This document shows, one piece after another, positions 36,382-47,723 of a stretch of DNA of 64,000 nucleotides (the first letter of the stretch is position 1; each line of letters starts with the position of its first letter). Location: NCBI GenBank assembly GCA_905142475.1, contig LR990730.1, forward strand, positions 1,178,001 to 1,242,000, written 5' to 3'. Origin of the DNA: Xanthomonas hydrangeae (GTDB lineage Bacteria > Pseudomonadota > Gammaproteobacteria > Xanthomonadales > Xanthomonadaceae). A program made the position numbers and the translations under genes. The notes beneath the pieces are model-generated. The model did no database searches. It was not told where the DNA came from and was given only the letters and a program-made list of their open reading frames with translations.

Positions 36382-38808
36382 TCAAAAAATATCGAATGCC
36401 TTCTCGTCCTGCTGTTCCTGCAGGCCGTAGTCGTAATCCTGCAGACGATCCAGATCTTCGTTCTTCACCCATTCCACCGCACCATTGATGGTGGCCTGGG
36501 TCATGCCGTCGGGCGGGTCGTTGGCGGCGATGGGCTTGTCCTTCAGCGCCACGCGCATGTACTCGATCCAGATCGGCAGTGCGGCCTTGCCGCCGTACTC
36601 GCGATGGCCGAGCGAGCGGAAATCGTCGCGACCCACCCACACCGTCGTGGCGTAGGGGCCCCCGAAACCGGAGAACCAGGCGTCGCGGTGATCGTTGGTC
36701 GAGCCGGTCTTGCCGCCCACGTCCTCGCGCCCCAGCACCTTGGCCGCAGTGCCGGTGCCGCGCTGGACTACGTCGCGCATCATCGAGACCAGCTGATACG
36801 CAGTGCGCTCGTCGATGGCGCGCGGCGCGATCTTGGTTTCGGCAACGGCTGCCGGGGTGGTCTCCGCTGGTGTGGCCGGCGCTGCGGTCGCCGGTTCGAT
36901 CGACTTGGGCAACGCAGGCGCGCCGAAGTTGAAGCCGTCCACCACCTGACTCACCGGTGCGGCGGTGCCGCCCTGCGTCGCGCAGGTGCGGCAGGCCACG
37001 GCCGGCACTTCCTTGAAGATGACGTTGCCGTCGCGGTCCTTGACCTCGTCCACGATCCAGGTCTCCACCCGTGAGCCGCCGTTGGCGAACACCGCATAGC
37101 CACGCGCGACCGAGAGCGGCGTCAGCGATGCGGTGCCCAGCGACATCGACAGGTTGGGCGGCAGCTCCGCTTCCTGGAAACCGAACTGGCTGATGTATTT
37201 GCGTGCGAAATCGACGCTGATTGCGTCCAACAGCCGCACCGACACCAGATTGCGCGATTGCACCAATGCCTCGCGCAGGCGCATCGGGCCGCGGAAACCG
37301 CCGCCGTCGTTCTGCGGCGACCAGGTCTTGCCGCGGCGGTCGCGGAATACCACCGGCGCATCCAGCACGATCGAGGCCGGATTGAAGCCCTTCTCGAACG
37401 CGGCCGCATACACGAACGGCTTGAAGCTCGAGCCCGGCTGGCGACGTGCCTGGGTGGCGCGATTGAACTTGTTGCCGGCAAAGCTGAAACCGCCGACCAG
37501 TGCGCGCAGCGCACCGCTGTTGGCGTCCAGCGACACCAGCGCGGCCTGGCCGCGCGGCAACTGGTCGATGATCCACTCGCCGTCTTTCTCACCGGCGCGG
37601 ATGCGGGTCAGGTCGCCGCGCGTCAGCAGCTTGGCCGGCGTCTTGTTGGTCCAGCGGCTGGCGCTCGCGGGCAAGGTCAACTCGGTCTTGTCGCTCTGCA
37701 CCACGGTCACGCCGCCGTCGGCATTGGTGCGTGCCACGATCACCGCGCGCAGGCCGCCCTGGGTGAACGCGCCGGCCAGATGCTTGGCCAGGGCCGGTGC
37801 ATCCGCATCGGCGGCGACATCGAAATGCTGCTCCACGCCGTGCCAGCCATGCCGGTGGTCGTACAGGCGCAGGCCTTCTGCGATCGCCGCATCGGCGCCG
37901 GTCTGCAACGTCGCGTCGATGGTGGTGGTGACGTGGTAGCCCTTGTTGAGCACGTCGCCACCGTACTTGGCGATCATTTCCTGCCGCACCAACTCGGCCA
38001 CATAAGGAGCATAGACCTCGACCGGCGGTTCGTGCGGCTTGGCGTGCATCGGCACCGCCTTGGCGGCATCGGCTTCGGCCTGGGTGACAAAGCCCAGCTC
38101 GGCCATGCGTTGCAGCACATAGTAATCGCGCCGTTCCTGCGCACGCTCCGGGTTGCTGATCGGGTTGCCGCTGGACGGGAACTTGGGGATACCGGCCAGC
38201 GAAGCCATCTCATCCAGGCTCAACTCGCTCATCTTCTTGCCGTAGTAGTACTCGGCCGCGGCACCCACGCCGTAGGCGCGGTTACCGAAGAAGCTCTTGT
38301 TGAGATACAGCTCGAAGATCTCGTCCTTGCTCAGTTCACTCTCGATCTTGCGCGCCAACAGGATCTCGGCGAGCTTGCGGGTGTAGCTGTACTCGGAACT
38401 GAGGAAGAACTGGCGCGCCACCTGCTGGGTGATGGTCGAGCCACCCGGCACGCGTTTGGCGTCGGTGGTGGCCAGCAGCCAGACCGCACGGCCGATGCCT
38501 TTGTAGTCCACACCGCCATGTTGATAGAAGCGCGCATCCTCGGTGGCCAGGAAGGCCTGCTTGAGGCGCAGCGGCACGTCCTTCATCTGGATCGGGTAGC
38601 GCCGGGTCTCGCCATACACGGCCATCAGGCGGCCGTCGCTGGCATAGACGTACATCGGCTCCTGCAGCTCGACCTGCTTGAGCGACTGCACGTCCGGCAA
38701 CTTCGAGGAAATGGCGTAATACAGGCCGCCGGCAGCAATAGCGCCAAGCAGTGCGAGCACGACGAGCGTGGCCAGGATCCAGCCCAACCAACGGCGAATA
38801 CGGGGCAT
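36382..38808 (-). CDS. mrcA: Penicillin-binding protein 1A
   Basis: Bifunctional peptidoglycan glycosyltransferase/transpeptidase of 808 residues. Residues about 8-32 are the membrane anchor ([20 protein letters not shown]). The glycosyltransferase domain has the catalytic [20 protein letters not shown] and [20 protein letters not shown]. The transpeptidase has SxxK at S460 ([17 protein letters not shown]), SRN ([11 protein letters not shown]) and the KTG triad at K700 ([13 protein letters not shown]). The region between holds the OB-like insert of class A PBP1A. Divergent from pilM, the conserved arrangement in pseudomonads and xanthomonads. Confidence 0.96.
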   Translation of the reverse strand: MPRIRRWLGWILATLVVLALLGAIAAGGLYYAISSKLPDVQSLKQVELQEPMYVYASDGRLMAVYGETRRYPIQMKDVPLRLKQAFLATEDARFYQHGGVDYKGIGRAVWLLATTDAKRVPGGSTITQQVARQFFLSSEYSYTRKLAEILLARKIESELSKDEIFELYLNKSFFGNRAYGVGAAAEYYYGKKMSELSLDEMASLAGIPKFPSSGNPISNPERAQERRDYYVLQRMAELGFVTQAEADAAKAVPMHAKPHEPPVEVYAPYVAELVRQEMIAKYGGDVLNKGYHVTTTIDATLQTGADAAIAEGLRLYDHRHGWHGVEQHFDVAADADAPALAKHLAGAFTQGGLRAVIVARTNADGGVTVVQSDKTELTLPASASRWTNKTPAKLLTRGDLTRIRAGEKDGEWIIDQLPRGQAALVSLDANSGALRALVGGFSFAGNKFNRATQARRQPGSSFKPFVYAAAFEKGFNPASIVLDAPVVFRDRRGKTWSPQNDGGGFRGPMRLREALVQSRNLVSVRLLDAISVDFARKYISQFGFQEAELPPNLSMSLGTASLTPLSVARGYAVFANGGSRVETWIVDEVKDRDGNVIFKEVPAVACRTCATQGGTAAPVSQVVDGFNFGAPALPKSIEPATAAPATPAETTPAAVAETKIAPRAIDERTAYQLVSMMRDVVQRGTGTAAKVLGREDVGGKTGSTNDHRDAWFSGFGGPYATTVWVGRDDFRSLGHREYGGKAALPIWIEYMRVALKDKPIAANDPPDGMTQATINGAVEWVKNEDLDRLQDYDYGLQEQQDEKAFDIF

Positions 38809-38946
38809 GTAAGAGAGATTCCGATTGCAGATTTCTTGGTCACAGAGTATAGATGACGCCGGGTTTGGCTGGGGCCAAACTCTGGGGATCGCAGAAGACA
38901 GCGCTGGGGATCACGTCGTGGGGCGATTGCTTTGCGCGTGAAGGGC

Positions 38947-40081
<1,135 letters not shown>

Positions 40082-40082
<1 letters not shown>

Positions 40083-40849
40083 TGGCAAGAATCAATCTAT
40101 TGCCCTGGCGCGCCGAGCGCCGGAAGGCGCGTGAGCGTGAGTTCTATTCGATGCTCGGCTTCGCAGCGCTTGCTGGCGTGCTGCTGTCCGGACTGATCTG
40201 GTTCTACTACGACGCGCAGATCAGTGGCCAGACCGAACGCAATGCGTTCCTGACCACCGAGATCGACAAGGTCAAGGCGCAGAACGAAGAGATCAAGGAA
40301 CTCGACAAGAAGAAGGACCGCCTGCTTGCGCGCAAGAAGGTCATCGAGGAACTGCAGGCCAATCGCTCGCAGATGGTGCATCTGTTCGATTCGCTGGTGC
40401 GCACCATTCCCGATGGCGTGGCGCTGACCAACATCAAGCAGGACGGCGACATCCTGACCCTGGAAGGCCGCTCGCAATCCAATGCGCGTGTCAGTGCTTA
40501 CATGCGCAACCTGGAAGGCTCGGGCTGGATGACCAATCCTGATCTGTCGATCATCGAGGCCAAGAGCCAGGACAAGGCCGGCGGGCAACCTGCGGGATCG
40601 TCGATGGAAACCAAGGCGCTGCCGTACGTGTTCACGCTCAAGGTCAAGTTGGCCAATCCAAACGAGGCCGACAAGAACGGCGCCGCGCCCGCGGTGGTGG
40701 ATCCGGCTGCGCCGGGTACCGCTGCACCGGGCGCAACGCCGGCTGGTGCCACGCCTGCTGCGCCTGCAACGCCGCCGAGCGCACCTGCAGCAGCACCGCA
40801 GCCGGCGCCGGCGCCCGCCAATCGGCCGCAGCAGGGGGCAGCGTCATGA
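40082..40849 (+). CDS. pilN: Type IV pilus assembly protein PilN
   Basis: A 255-residue bitopic inner-membrane protein. The N-terminal cytoplasmic ARINLLPWRAERRKAREREF is the PilM-binding motif. One membrane helix (MLGFAALAGVLLSGLIWFYY) follows, then a coiled coil (TEIDKVKAQNEEIKELDKKK) and the periplasmic PilN fold. The C-terminal about 60 residues are an Ala/Pro-rich tail (GATPAGATPAAPATPPSAPA), longer than in many homologues and probably disordered. TGATG overlap with pilM. Confidence 0.95.
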
Positions 40850-41511
40850 GTAAGAAATCCTTCAAGCTCAGCGATCTGGACTTCAACAACATCGGCGGCT
40901 GGCCGCAGCAGGCACGCATCGTGTTCTGCGTGGTGGTTGGTCTGTTCATTCTGGTGCTGGCCTGGTTCCTGTTGATCAGCGGCAAGCGCGATGAACTCGA
41001 AGGCCTGGAAGGCACCGAAACACAGCTGCGCACCGAGTTCGAGACCCAGCAGGGACGCGCGGTGAATCTGGAGCCGCTCAAGCAGCAGCTCGCACAGATG
41101 GAACAGGTGCTGCAGCAGATGCTGCGTCAGCTGCCCAGCAAGACCGAAATGCCGGACCTGATCATCGACATCTCGCAGACCGCGTTGTCCAGCGGCCTGT
41201 CCAACGAGCTGTTCCAGCCGGGTCCGGAATCGCCGAAGGAGTTTTACGCCGAGAAGCCGATCGCGCTGCGCATGGTGGGCAGTTACCACCAGTTCGGTGC
41301 CTTCGTCAGCGGTGTCGCCTCGCTGCCGCGCGTGGTGATCCTGACCATGCACGACATCAACCTCAAGCCGAAGGACCCCAAGGCCGGTATCACCCCGCGC
41401 GGGGCTCTGGAACTTTCCGGCACGGTCAAGACCTATCGTTATCTGGACGATGAGGAAATGGCAGAGCAGGAGAAGGCTGCGGCCGACGCTGCGAAGAAGG
41501 GCGGCCAATGA
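40846..41511 (+). CDS. pilO: Type IV pilus assembly protein PilO
   Basis: A 221-residue inner-membrane partner of PilN. The N-terminal KLSDLDFNNIGGWPQQARIV precedes a membrane helix (FCVVVGLFILVLAWFLLI). A coiled coil (LEGLEGTETQLRTEFETQQG, with later KQQLAQMEQVLQQMLRQL) and the periplasmic ferredoxin-like fold (ALRMVGSYHQFGAFVSGVAS) follow. Together with PilN and PilP it forms the alignment subcomplex between inner membrane and secretin. ATGA overlap with pilN. Confidence 0.95.
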   Translation: MSKKSFKLSDLDFNNIGGWPQQARIVFCVVVGLFILVLAWFLLISGKRDELEGLEGTETQLRTEFETQQGRAVNLEPLKQQLAQMEQVLQQMLRQLPSKTEMPDLIIDISQTALSSGLSNELFQPGPESPKEFYAEKPIALRMVGSYHQFGAFVSGVASLPRVVILTMHDINLKPKDPKAGITPRGALELSGTVKTYRYLDDEEMAEQEKAAADAAKKGGQ

Positions 41512-42041
41512 CCATGAAACTGCTCAAGATCCTGTCCTGCGTGGCGTTAATTGCTGTATTGCCGGCGTGCACGCGCGGTGTGACCAGCACACCGGGCGAT
41601 GCGCCGAATCTGGAAGCCTGGGTTGCCGAGGTGCGCGCACGTCCGGCACCGCCGTTGGAGCCATTGCCGGTGATGCAGCAGTTCGAGACATTCGAATACG
41701 CCGCGCAGGTGATGCGCGACCCGTTCAGCGATGCCTGGGTCACTGCGGAAGGCAGCAACGGTACGCGTCCGGATCCGAACCGGCGCAAGGAACCGTTGGA
41801 AGCCTATCCGCTCGACGCCCTCGACATGGTGGGGACCATTGGCGGTGGGTCGGGCCTGATCGCGCTGGTGATGGCGCCTGACAAGGTGACTTACCGGGTG
41901 CGGCCGGGGGTGTATCTGGGACAGAGCGATGGCCGGGTGACCGGGGTCTACGAAGACCGCATCGAGCTGATTGAACTTGTGCCGGACGGTGCGGGTGGAT
42001 GGCTTGAACGGCCGGCCGCACTCGCATTGGATGATCAATAA
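41508..42041 (+). CDS. pilP: Type IV pilus lipoprotein PilP
   Basis: A 177-residue lipoprotein. The signal MKLLKILSCVALIAVLPACT has lipobox LPAC, so it is lipid-anchored. The disordered N-terminal linker binds PilN/PilO and the C-terminal beta domain (YPLDALDMVGTIGGGSGLIA, then YRVRPGVYLGQSDGRVTGVY) contacts the PilQ secretin. ATGA overlap with pilO; pilQ begins 19 bp downstream. Fits the standard pilMNOPQ operon. Confidence 0.95.
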   Translation: MTMKLLKILSCVALIAVLPACTRGVTSTPGDAPNLEAWVAEVRARPAPPLEPLPVMQQFETFEYAAQVMRDPFSDAWVTAEGSNGTRPDPNRRKEPLEAYPLDALDMVGTIGGGSGLIALVMAPDKVTYRVRPGVYLGQSDGRVTGVYEDRIELIELVPDGAGGWLERPAALALDDQ

Positions 42042-42060
42042 AGTGATAGGGGATAGCACG

Positions 42061-43959
42061 ATGACGTTTTCCAATGCCCGGCGGCTGCGTCCGGTTCGAC
42101 GCCACGCGATGTTCCAGGCCTGTGCGTTGGGGTTCGCGCTGGCAGTGGCGAGCGGCAGCGCGTTCGCAGCGGCGGCGCTGAAGCAGCCTGCGCAGGATCC
42201 GGCCAAGGTCGCTCCGGCGAGTCTGGCGGTGTCCAAGATCGATTTCAAACGTGGCGAAGATGGTTCTGGCCGTCTGATCCTGCAGTTCGACGGCCAGGGC
42301 GCCAGCCCGGATCTGCGCACGCAGGGCGACAGCGTGCTGGTCGACATCAGTAACGCCCGGTTGCCTGCCGAACTGCAGCGCCCGCTCAACGTCACCGACT
42401 TCGCAACGCCGGTGCAGCGCGTTGAAGTGAAGCCGTCTGGTTCCGGTTCGCAGCTGGTGCTGTCGACCAAGGGCGCGTTCGATTCGCTGGCCTATCAGAC
42501 CGGCAACGAATACGTGGTCGAGATCACCCCACGCAAAGGCCAGCCGGCGGTTGGTGGCGTGAGCCCCGCAGCGGTCACCCAGGCAGCAGCGCAGATCGCT
42601 GCGCGCGGCTACAGCGGCCGCCCGGTGACGTTCAACTTTCAGGACGTGCCGGTGCGCACCGTGCTGCAGCTGATCGCCGAGGAATCCAACCTCAACATCG
42701 TCGCCTCCGACACCGTACAGGGCAATGTCACGCTGCGCCTGATGAACGTGCCGTGGGACCAGGCGCTGGACATCGTGCTGCGCGCCAAGGGCCTGGACAA
42801 GCGCCGCGACGGCGGCGTGGTGTGGGTTGCACCGCAGCCGGAGCTGGCCAAGTTCGAGCAGGATAAAGAAGACGCCCGCATCGCGATCGAGAATCGCGAG
42901 GACCTGATTACCGATTACGTGCAGATCAATTACCACAATGCAACTGCCATTTTTAAGGCGTTGACCGAGGCCAAGGGAATCGGTGGTGGTGGTGGCGGTC
43001 AGGGTGGTAGCGGTGGTGCAGGGCAGCAGGACAACGGTTTTCTGTCTCCTCGCGGTCGGCTTGTGGCCGATGAGCGCACCAATACGTTGATGATCAGCGA
43101 TATCCCGAAGAAGGTCGCGCAGATGCGCGAGCTGATCTCGCATATCGACCGTCCGGTGGATCAGGTTTTGATTGAAAGTCGCATCGTGATCGCGACCGAT
43201 ACGTTCGCGCGGGATCTTGGAGCTCGGTTTGGTATTGCGGGCCGTCGTCAGTATGGTGACAACACTGGCGTTATCAGCGGTAGTACGACGAACAACGTAT
43301 CCATTATCAATGACGGTTTGCACAACGTACCGGCGGGACTGAACTTTAATCTTCCTGCCGGGACATTCACGACCAGTACTGCGGGTTCAATTGCGTATAC
43401 CTTGCTAGGGCGGAATTTTGCTCTCGACATGGAATTGTCGGCAATGCAGGAAGAGGGGCGCGGCGAGGTTGTTTCCAACCCGCGGATCGTGACTGCGAAT
43501 CAGCGTGAAGGCGTTATCAAGCAGGGTAGAGAAATTGGCTATGTGACCATTACGGCAGCAAGCGGTGGTGGCCAGTCACAGGCAAACGTTCAATTCAAGG
43601 AAGTGTTACTTGAACTCAAGGTTACGCCTACGATTACCAACGATAATCGCGTTTTCTTGAATATGAATGTAAAGAAGGATGAGGTTGCTAGATTTATTGT
43701 GCTAGATGGTTACGGCACGGTTCCTGAAATCAATCGAAGGGAAGTCAATACTGCCGTTCTTGTTGGAGATGGCGAGACGGTGGTGATTGGTGGCGTTTAC
43801 GAATTTACGGACCGCGAGAGCGTCTCCAAGGTTCCTTTCCTGGGCGACATCCCGTTCCTCGGTAACCTGTTTAAAAAGCGTGGGCGGAGCAAGGAGAAGG
43901 CCGAGTTGCTGGTCTTCGTGACCCCCAAGGTGCTGCGTGTAGCTAGCGCTACTCCGTGA
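42061..43959 (+). CDS. pilQ: Type IV pilus secretin PilQ
   Basis: Outer-membrane secretin through which the pilus is extruded. It has 632 residues. The signal peptide ends ASGSAFAAAA. One AMIN domain (about 55-155, ISKIDFKRGEDGSG-like) binds peptidoglycan. N0/N1 domains (VTFNFQDVPVRTVLQLIAEE, YVQINYHNATAIFKALTEAK) and a Gly-rich loop (residues about 308-320) follow. The secretin pore domain includes EVVSNPRIVTANQREGVIKQ and VPFLGDIPFLGNLFKKRGRS. From about 42,900 to 43,840 the sequence is far more AT-rich than the start of the gene, suggesting a recombined segment. A terminator follows. Confidence 0.96.
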   Translation: MTFSNARRLRPVRRHAMFQACALGFALAVASGSAFAAAALKQPAQDPAKVAPASLAVSKIDFKRGEDGSGRLILQFDGQGASPDLRTQGDSVLVDISNARLPAELQRPLNVTDFATPVQRVEVKPSGSGSQLVLSTKGAFDSLAYQTGNEYVVEITPRKGQPAVGGVSPAAVTQAAAQIAARGYSGRPVTFNFQDVPVRTVLQLIAEESNLNIVASDTVQGNVTLRLMNVPWDQALDIVLRAKGLDKRRDGGVVWVAPQPELAKFEQDKEDARIAIENREDLITDYVQINYHNATAIFKALTEAKGIGGGGGGQGGSGGAGQQDNGFLSPRGRLVADERTNTLMISDIPKKVAQMRELISHIDRPVDQVLIESRIVIATDTFARDLGARFGIAGRRQYGDNTGVISGSTTNNVSIINDGLHNVPAGLNFNLPAGTFTTSTAGSIAYTLLGRNFALDMELSAMQEEGRGEVVSNPRIVTANQREGVIKQGREIGYVTITAASGGGQSQANVQFKEVLLELKVTPTITNDNRVFLNMNVKKDEVARFIVLDGYGTVPEINRREVNTAVLVGDGETVVIGGVYEFTDRESVSKVPFLGDIPFLGNLFKKRGRSKEKAELLVFVTPKVLRVASATP

Positions 43960-43975
43960 GGTAGGATTGACTCAG

Positions 43976-44002
43976 AAAAGGCCGCGAGAGCGGCCTTTTT
44001 TT
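43976..44002 (+). terminator. Terminator of the pil operon
   Basis: AAAAGGCCGC/GCGGCCTTTT is a 10 bp stem with a GAGA loop, followed by further Ts, just after the pilQ stop. Confidence 0.92.
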
Positions 44003-44250
44003 GTGATGAATTGCACCGCCACCAGTTACACGATTTGCCGTGCTCCGGCTAAGGTCAGTCTTTGAGCTTCTATGACGTCAATGATTGGTCGAGCCTGAGA
44101 ATGCGTATGCTGTCCAAGCTTTCGATTCGATCAGTTTGCTCTTCCAGCCAGATCGCGATGCCAGTGACGCGCGTCATGCTTGGGATGCTCACTGAACATC
44201 CTGATGCTGCTCAGTGAACCAATCGCGCTCGAATCGGTCACACTGAGCCT
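44003..44250. other. Intergenic region between pilQ and moxR
   Basis: About 250 bp of moderately AT-rich sequence without a gene, repeat or clear promoter motif that I can support. It should contain the promoter of the moxR operon. Confidence 0.4.
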
Positions 44251-45270
44251 ATGAACGCACCGCCGCTGCTACCCCCAGAAGCCGCCGCCGCGCCCACCGA
44301 GGACCGGCTCCATCGTCAATTCACCTTGCTGCGCGAGTCGCTGACGCAGCGCATCGTAGGCCAGTCTGCGCTGGTCGAACGGCTGCTGATCGCCTTGCTG
44401 GCCGATGGTCATTTGCTGGTCGAAGGCGCTCCCGGGTTGGCCAAGACCACCGCGATCCGGGCGCTGGCCTCGCGGCTGGAAGCGGATTTCGCGCGGGTGC
44501 AGTTCACCCCGGATCTGCTGCCTTCGGATCTGACCGGTACCGAGATCTGGCGGCCGCAGGACAGCCGTTTCGAGTTCATGCCGGGGCCGATCTTCCATCC
44601 GATTTTGCTGGCCGACGAGATCAACCGCGCGCCGGCCAAGGTGCAGTCGGCGCTGCTGGAGGCGATGGGCGAGCGCCAGGTCACTGTGGGCCGGCACACC
44701 TATGCGCTGCCGCAGCTGTTCCTGGTGATGGCAACGCAGAACCCGATCGAGCAGGAGGGCACGTTCCCGTTGCCCGAGGCGCAGCTGGATCGCTTCCTGA
44801 TGCATGTGCGTATCGGCTATCCGCAGGCCGATGCCGAGGCGGAGATTCTGCGCCTGGCGCGCGAGGCCGCACGCGATACGCTGGAAAAGCACGAGACGGT
44901 GCCCGACAAGATTCCGCTGGAAGACGTCTTCGCTGCGCGACGTGTGGTGCTGGATGTGCATCTGGCGCCGCAGCTTGAGCGCTATCTGATCGAGATCGTG
45001 CTGTCTTCGCGCGATGCGCAGCGCTACGACCCGGCATTGGCGCGGCGGATTGCCTGGGGCGCGAGCCCACGCGGTTCGATCGCGCTGGAGCGCTGCGCGC
45101 GTGCGCGTGCGTGGCTGGCGGGGCGCGACTACGTGACGCCGGACGATATCCGCGCGATTGCGCCGGACGTGCTTCGCCACCGCGTGCTGCCTAGCTACGA
45201 AGCCACCGCCGAAGGCTGGGATGGCGAACGCCTGGTCGCCGCTTTGCTGGAAAAGATTCCGCTGCCCTGA
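44251..45270 (+). CDS. MoxR family AAA+ ATPase
   Basis: Chaperone-like ATPase of 339 residues. Walker A is VEGAPGLAKTTAIRALASRL and Walker B is HPILLADEINRAPAKVQSAL. The sensor region MATQNPIEQEGTFPLPEAQL and arginine-finger region LDRFLMHVRIGYP follow. MoxR proteins act with VWA-domain partners to mature or assemble protein complexes, and the two VWA proteins encoded downstream are the likely partners. First gene of a six-gene operon. The target of the system is unknown. Confidence 0.94.
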   Translation: MNAPPLLPPEAAAAPTEDRLHRQFTLLRESLTQRIVGQSALVERLLIALLADGHLLVEGAPGLAKTTAIRALASRLEADFARVQFTPDLLPSDLTGTEIWRPQDSRFEFMPGPIFHPILLADEINRAPAKVQSALLEAMGERQVTVGRHTYALPQLFLVMATQNPIEQEGTFPLPEAQLDRFLMHVRIGYPQADAEAEILRLAREAARDTLEKHETVPDKIPLEDVFAARRVVLDVHLAPQLERYLIEIVLSSRDAQRYDPALARRIAWGASPRGSIALERCARARAWLAGRDYVTPDDIRAIAPDVLRHRVLPSYEATAEGWDGERLVAALLEKIPLP

Positions 45271-45292
45271 TCGGGTAGCGTGTCGCTGAGGT

Positions 45293-46255
45293 ATGCCGCC
45301 CTCTCGCCAGAATCCGATGTCTTCGATGCCGTCTCCGCCCTCTGCAATTGTTCCGTCGTCCGTCGCCGGCGATGGCCTGCGCCCGACGCTTGCGGAGTTG
45401 ATCGCGCTGCGCGGTACCGTGACCCATCGCGGTCAGCCAGGCCGTGGCCGGCATGGCTTGGTGGGGCCGGTGCCGGCGGCAACGCGCGGGCGTGGGATGG
45501 AATACGCCGAATCGCGCGAGTACGTCGCCGGCGACGATGCGCGGCATATCGACTGGCGCGTCACCGCACGCACCGGGCGAGCGCATACCAAACTCTTCCA
45601 GGCCGAGCGCGAACGCTTGAGCCTGATCGTGGCCGACACCGCGCCATCGCTCTTTTTCGGCACGCGGGTGCGCTACAAATCGGTGCAGGCGGCGCGTGCC
45701 GGCGCGGTTGCGGCGTGGTTGGCGCAGCGGCAGGGCGACCGCATTGCCGCACTGCGTGGCACCGCCAGTGAGGCACCGATCGCGCCGCGTTCGGGCCAGC
45801 GCGGTGTGTTGCCGGTGCTGGACGCATTGGCGCGCTGGTACGCGCGGCCGCCGTCGGGCGATGCCGGGCTGGATGTCGCATTGGATCATGCTGCACGCTT
45901 GCTGCGCCCCGGCGCGCGGCTGACCGTATTGGCCGATGCACGTAGCGCCAGCAAGATCTCCGAGGCGCGCTGGTCGGGCTTGGCATTGCATCACGAGGTC
46001 GTGGTGATCGTGCTGGTCGACCCGTTGGAATTGGCACCGCCTGCACGTGCACTCACCTTCGATGTGCGTGGCGAGCGCATTGCGATCGATCTCTCCACGC
46101 AGGCCGGACGTGCGCGCTGGCAGGCCGAATTCGTGGCGCCGCTGGAGCAACTGACGTCGGTATTGCAGGCACGCGGTGTGCGCTTGCATCGCCTGTCCAC
46201 CGACGATGCCAGCGATGCCTGGTTGGGCGGCAGTAACGCCGTGCGGGGTCGATGA
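45293..46255 (+). CDS. DUF58 domain protein
   Basis: A 320-residue cytosolic protein with the DUF58 signature: RGRHGLVGPVPAATRGRGME, YAESREYVAGDDARHIDWRV, TARTGRAHTKLFQAERERLS. It has a VWA-like C-terminal fold (VVVIVLVDPLELAPP). DUF58 proteins accompany MoxR/VWA systems almost universally but have no defined activity. The annotated ATG at 45293 has only a very close GAGG; ATGs at 45317 and 45326 are alternatives. It overlaps the next gene (ATGA). Confidence 0.88.
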   Translation: MPPSRQNPMSSMPSPPSAIVPSSVAGDGLRPTLAELIALRGTVTHRGQPGRGRHGLVGPVPAATRGRGMEYAESREYVAGDDARHIDWRVTARTGRAHTKLFQAERERLSLIVADTAPSLFFGTRVRYKSVQAARAGAVAAWLAQRQGDRIAALRGTASEAPIAPRSGQRGVLPVLDALARWYARPPSGDAGLDVALDHAARLLRPGARLTVLADARSASKISEARWSGLALHHEVVVIVLVDPLELAPPARALTFDVRGERIAIDLSTQAGRARWQAEFVAPLEQLTSVLQARGVRLHRLSTDDASDAWLGGSNAVRGR

Positions 46256-46719
46256 CGATGGCACCGCAATCGCTCCCGCTACGCGATGTCCATCTGCCGC
46301 CCCCGCCGCCGTGGTGGCCGTTGGCGATGGGTTGGTGGTTGGTGATCGCCGCAGTGGTGCTGGTGCTCGGCACCGCATGGTTCTGGTGGTGGCGTCGTCG
46401 CCGTCAGCAGCGCCGTTGGTTGGCGGCATTCGATGCCGAACTGCAGAACACGACAACTCCCGCGCAGCGATTGGCGACGCTGTCGGTGTTGTTGCGGCGT
46501 GCGGCGCGCAGCGTCGATGCGCAGGCCGATCGGTTGCAGGGCGAGGCGTGGTTGCAGTTTCTGGATGGCCGCAAAAGCAAGACCCATGCATTTTCGCAAG
46601 GGCCGGGCCGCGCCGTGCTGGATGGCGGATTTCAACGCGCGCCGGCGGTGGCCGATCTGGATGCGGTGCAGACACTGGCGCGACAGCGTTTTCTGAGTCT
46701 GATGCGGGGCAAGCGATGA
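46252..46719 (+). CDS. DUF4381 membrane protein
   Basis: A 155-residue inner-membrane protein. After a Pro-rich start (LRDVHLPPPPPWWPLAMGWW) there is one membrane helix (WWLVIAAVVLVLGTAWFWWW) with a strongly basic cytoplasmic edge (RRRRQQRRWL). A helical domain follows (LATLSVLLRRAARSVDAQAD, AWLQFLDGR). It matches DUF4381, a recurrent member of MoxR/Bat clusters. The role is probably to hold the VWA proteins at the membrane; that is inference. Overlaps both neighbours. Confidence 0.86.
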   Translation: MTMAPQSLPLRDVHLPPPPPWWPLAMGWWLVIAAVVLVLGTAWFWWWRRRRQQRRWLAAFDAELQNTTTPAQRLATLSVLLRRAARSVDAQADRLQGEAWLQFLDGRKSKTHAFSQGPGRAVLDGGFQRAPAVADLDAVQTLARQRFLSLMRGKR

Positions 46720-47723
46720 ACTGGCTGCAGTGGTCGCAATGGCAGGATGCGCTCGCGCACTGCGCGTGGCCGTGGGCATGGTGGTTGATGCCGCTGCCGT
46801 TACTGATGTGGTTCTGGCCGCAGGGGCGTGCCGATGCGGCTGCGCTGCGCGTGCCATACGCCGATCAATTGCGGGCGGTTGCACAGGCGCAACGTTTACC
46901 GGCGTTGCGGATGCCGCGCTGGTTGGCATGGTTGGGCTGGTTCTTGTTATGTGCGGCGCTTGCGCGTCCGCAGCAACTGGGCGAGGTGATCCAGCCGCCG
47001 CGCGAGGCGCGACAGATGATGCTGGCGGTGGATCTGTCCGGCAGCATGAGCGAGCCGGATATGGTGCTCGGCGGCAGCGTCGTCGATCGCCTGACGGCGG
47101 CCAAGGCGGTGTTGTCGGACTTTCTGGATCGCCGCGAAGGCGATCGTGTCGGCTTGCTGGTATTTGGCCAACGCGCCTATGCGCTGACGCCGTTGACCGC
47201 AGATCTGACCTCCGTGCGCGACCAGCTGGCCGACAGTGTGGTGGGCTTGGCCGGGCGCGAAACCGCGATTGGCGATGCGATTGCATTGTCGGTCAAGCGG
47301 CTGCGCGAGCAGAAGCAGGGGCAACGCGTGGTGGTGCTGCTCACCGATGGCGTCAACACTGCTGGCGTGCTCAATCCACTGAAAGCCGCCGAACTTGCCA
47401 AGGCCGAAGGCGTACGCGTGCACACGATTGCGTTCGGCGGCAGCGGTGGGTATTCGTTGTTCGGCGTGCCGATTCCGGCCGGTGGCAATGACGATATCGA
47501 TGAAGCCGGGTTGCGCAAGATCGCCGAACAGACCGGCGGGCGTTTCTTCCGCGCACGCGACACCGAGGAACTGGCCGGCATCTATGCCGAACTGGATCGG
47601 CTGGAACCGGTAAAGGCAATGGGGCCGTCGGTGCAGCCGCGCGTGGAGCGCTATTACTGGCCGTTGGGCGCTGCCATCGTGATTGCGCTGCTGGCCTACG
47701 TGCTGCCGCGGAGATGGCGATGA
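46716..47723 (+). CDS. VWA domain membrane protein (BatA-like)
   Basis: A 335-residue inner-membrane protein. Two N-terminal membrane helices (WPWAWWLMPLPLLMWFW and LAWLGWFLLCAALA) are followed by a von Willebrand A domain. Its complete MIDAS motif DLSGSMSE is at about residue 105, with later threonine and aspartate in VVVLLTDGVNTAGV. A C-terminal helix (YWPLGAAIVIALLAYVLP) anchors it. Such proteins are thought to work with MoxR in metal- or stress-related maturation. The start is ATG 46716, overlapping the DUF4381 stop. Confidence 0.92.
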   Translation: MNWLQWSQWQDALAHCAWPWAWWLMPLPLLMWFWPQGRADAAALRVPYADQLRAVAQAQRLPALRMPRWLAWLGWFLLCAALARPQQLGEVIQPPREARQMMLAVDLSGSMSEPDMVLGGSVVDRLTAAKAVLSDFLDRREGDRVGLLVFGQRAYALTPLTADLTSVRDQLADSVVGLAGRETAIGDAIALSVKRLREQKQGQRVVVLLTDGVNTAGVLNPLKAAELAKAEGVRVHTIAFGGSGGYSLFGVPIPAGGNDDIDEAGLRKIAEQTGGRFFRARDTEELAGIYAELDRLEPVKAMGPSVQPRVERYYWPLGAAIVIALLAYVLPRRWR

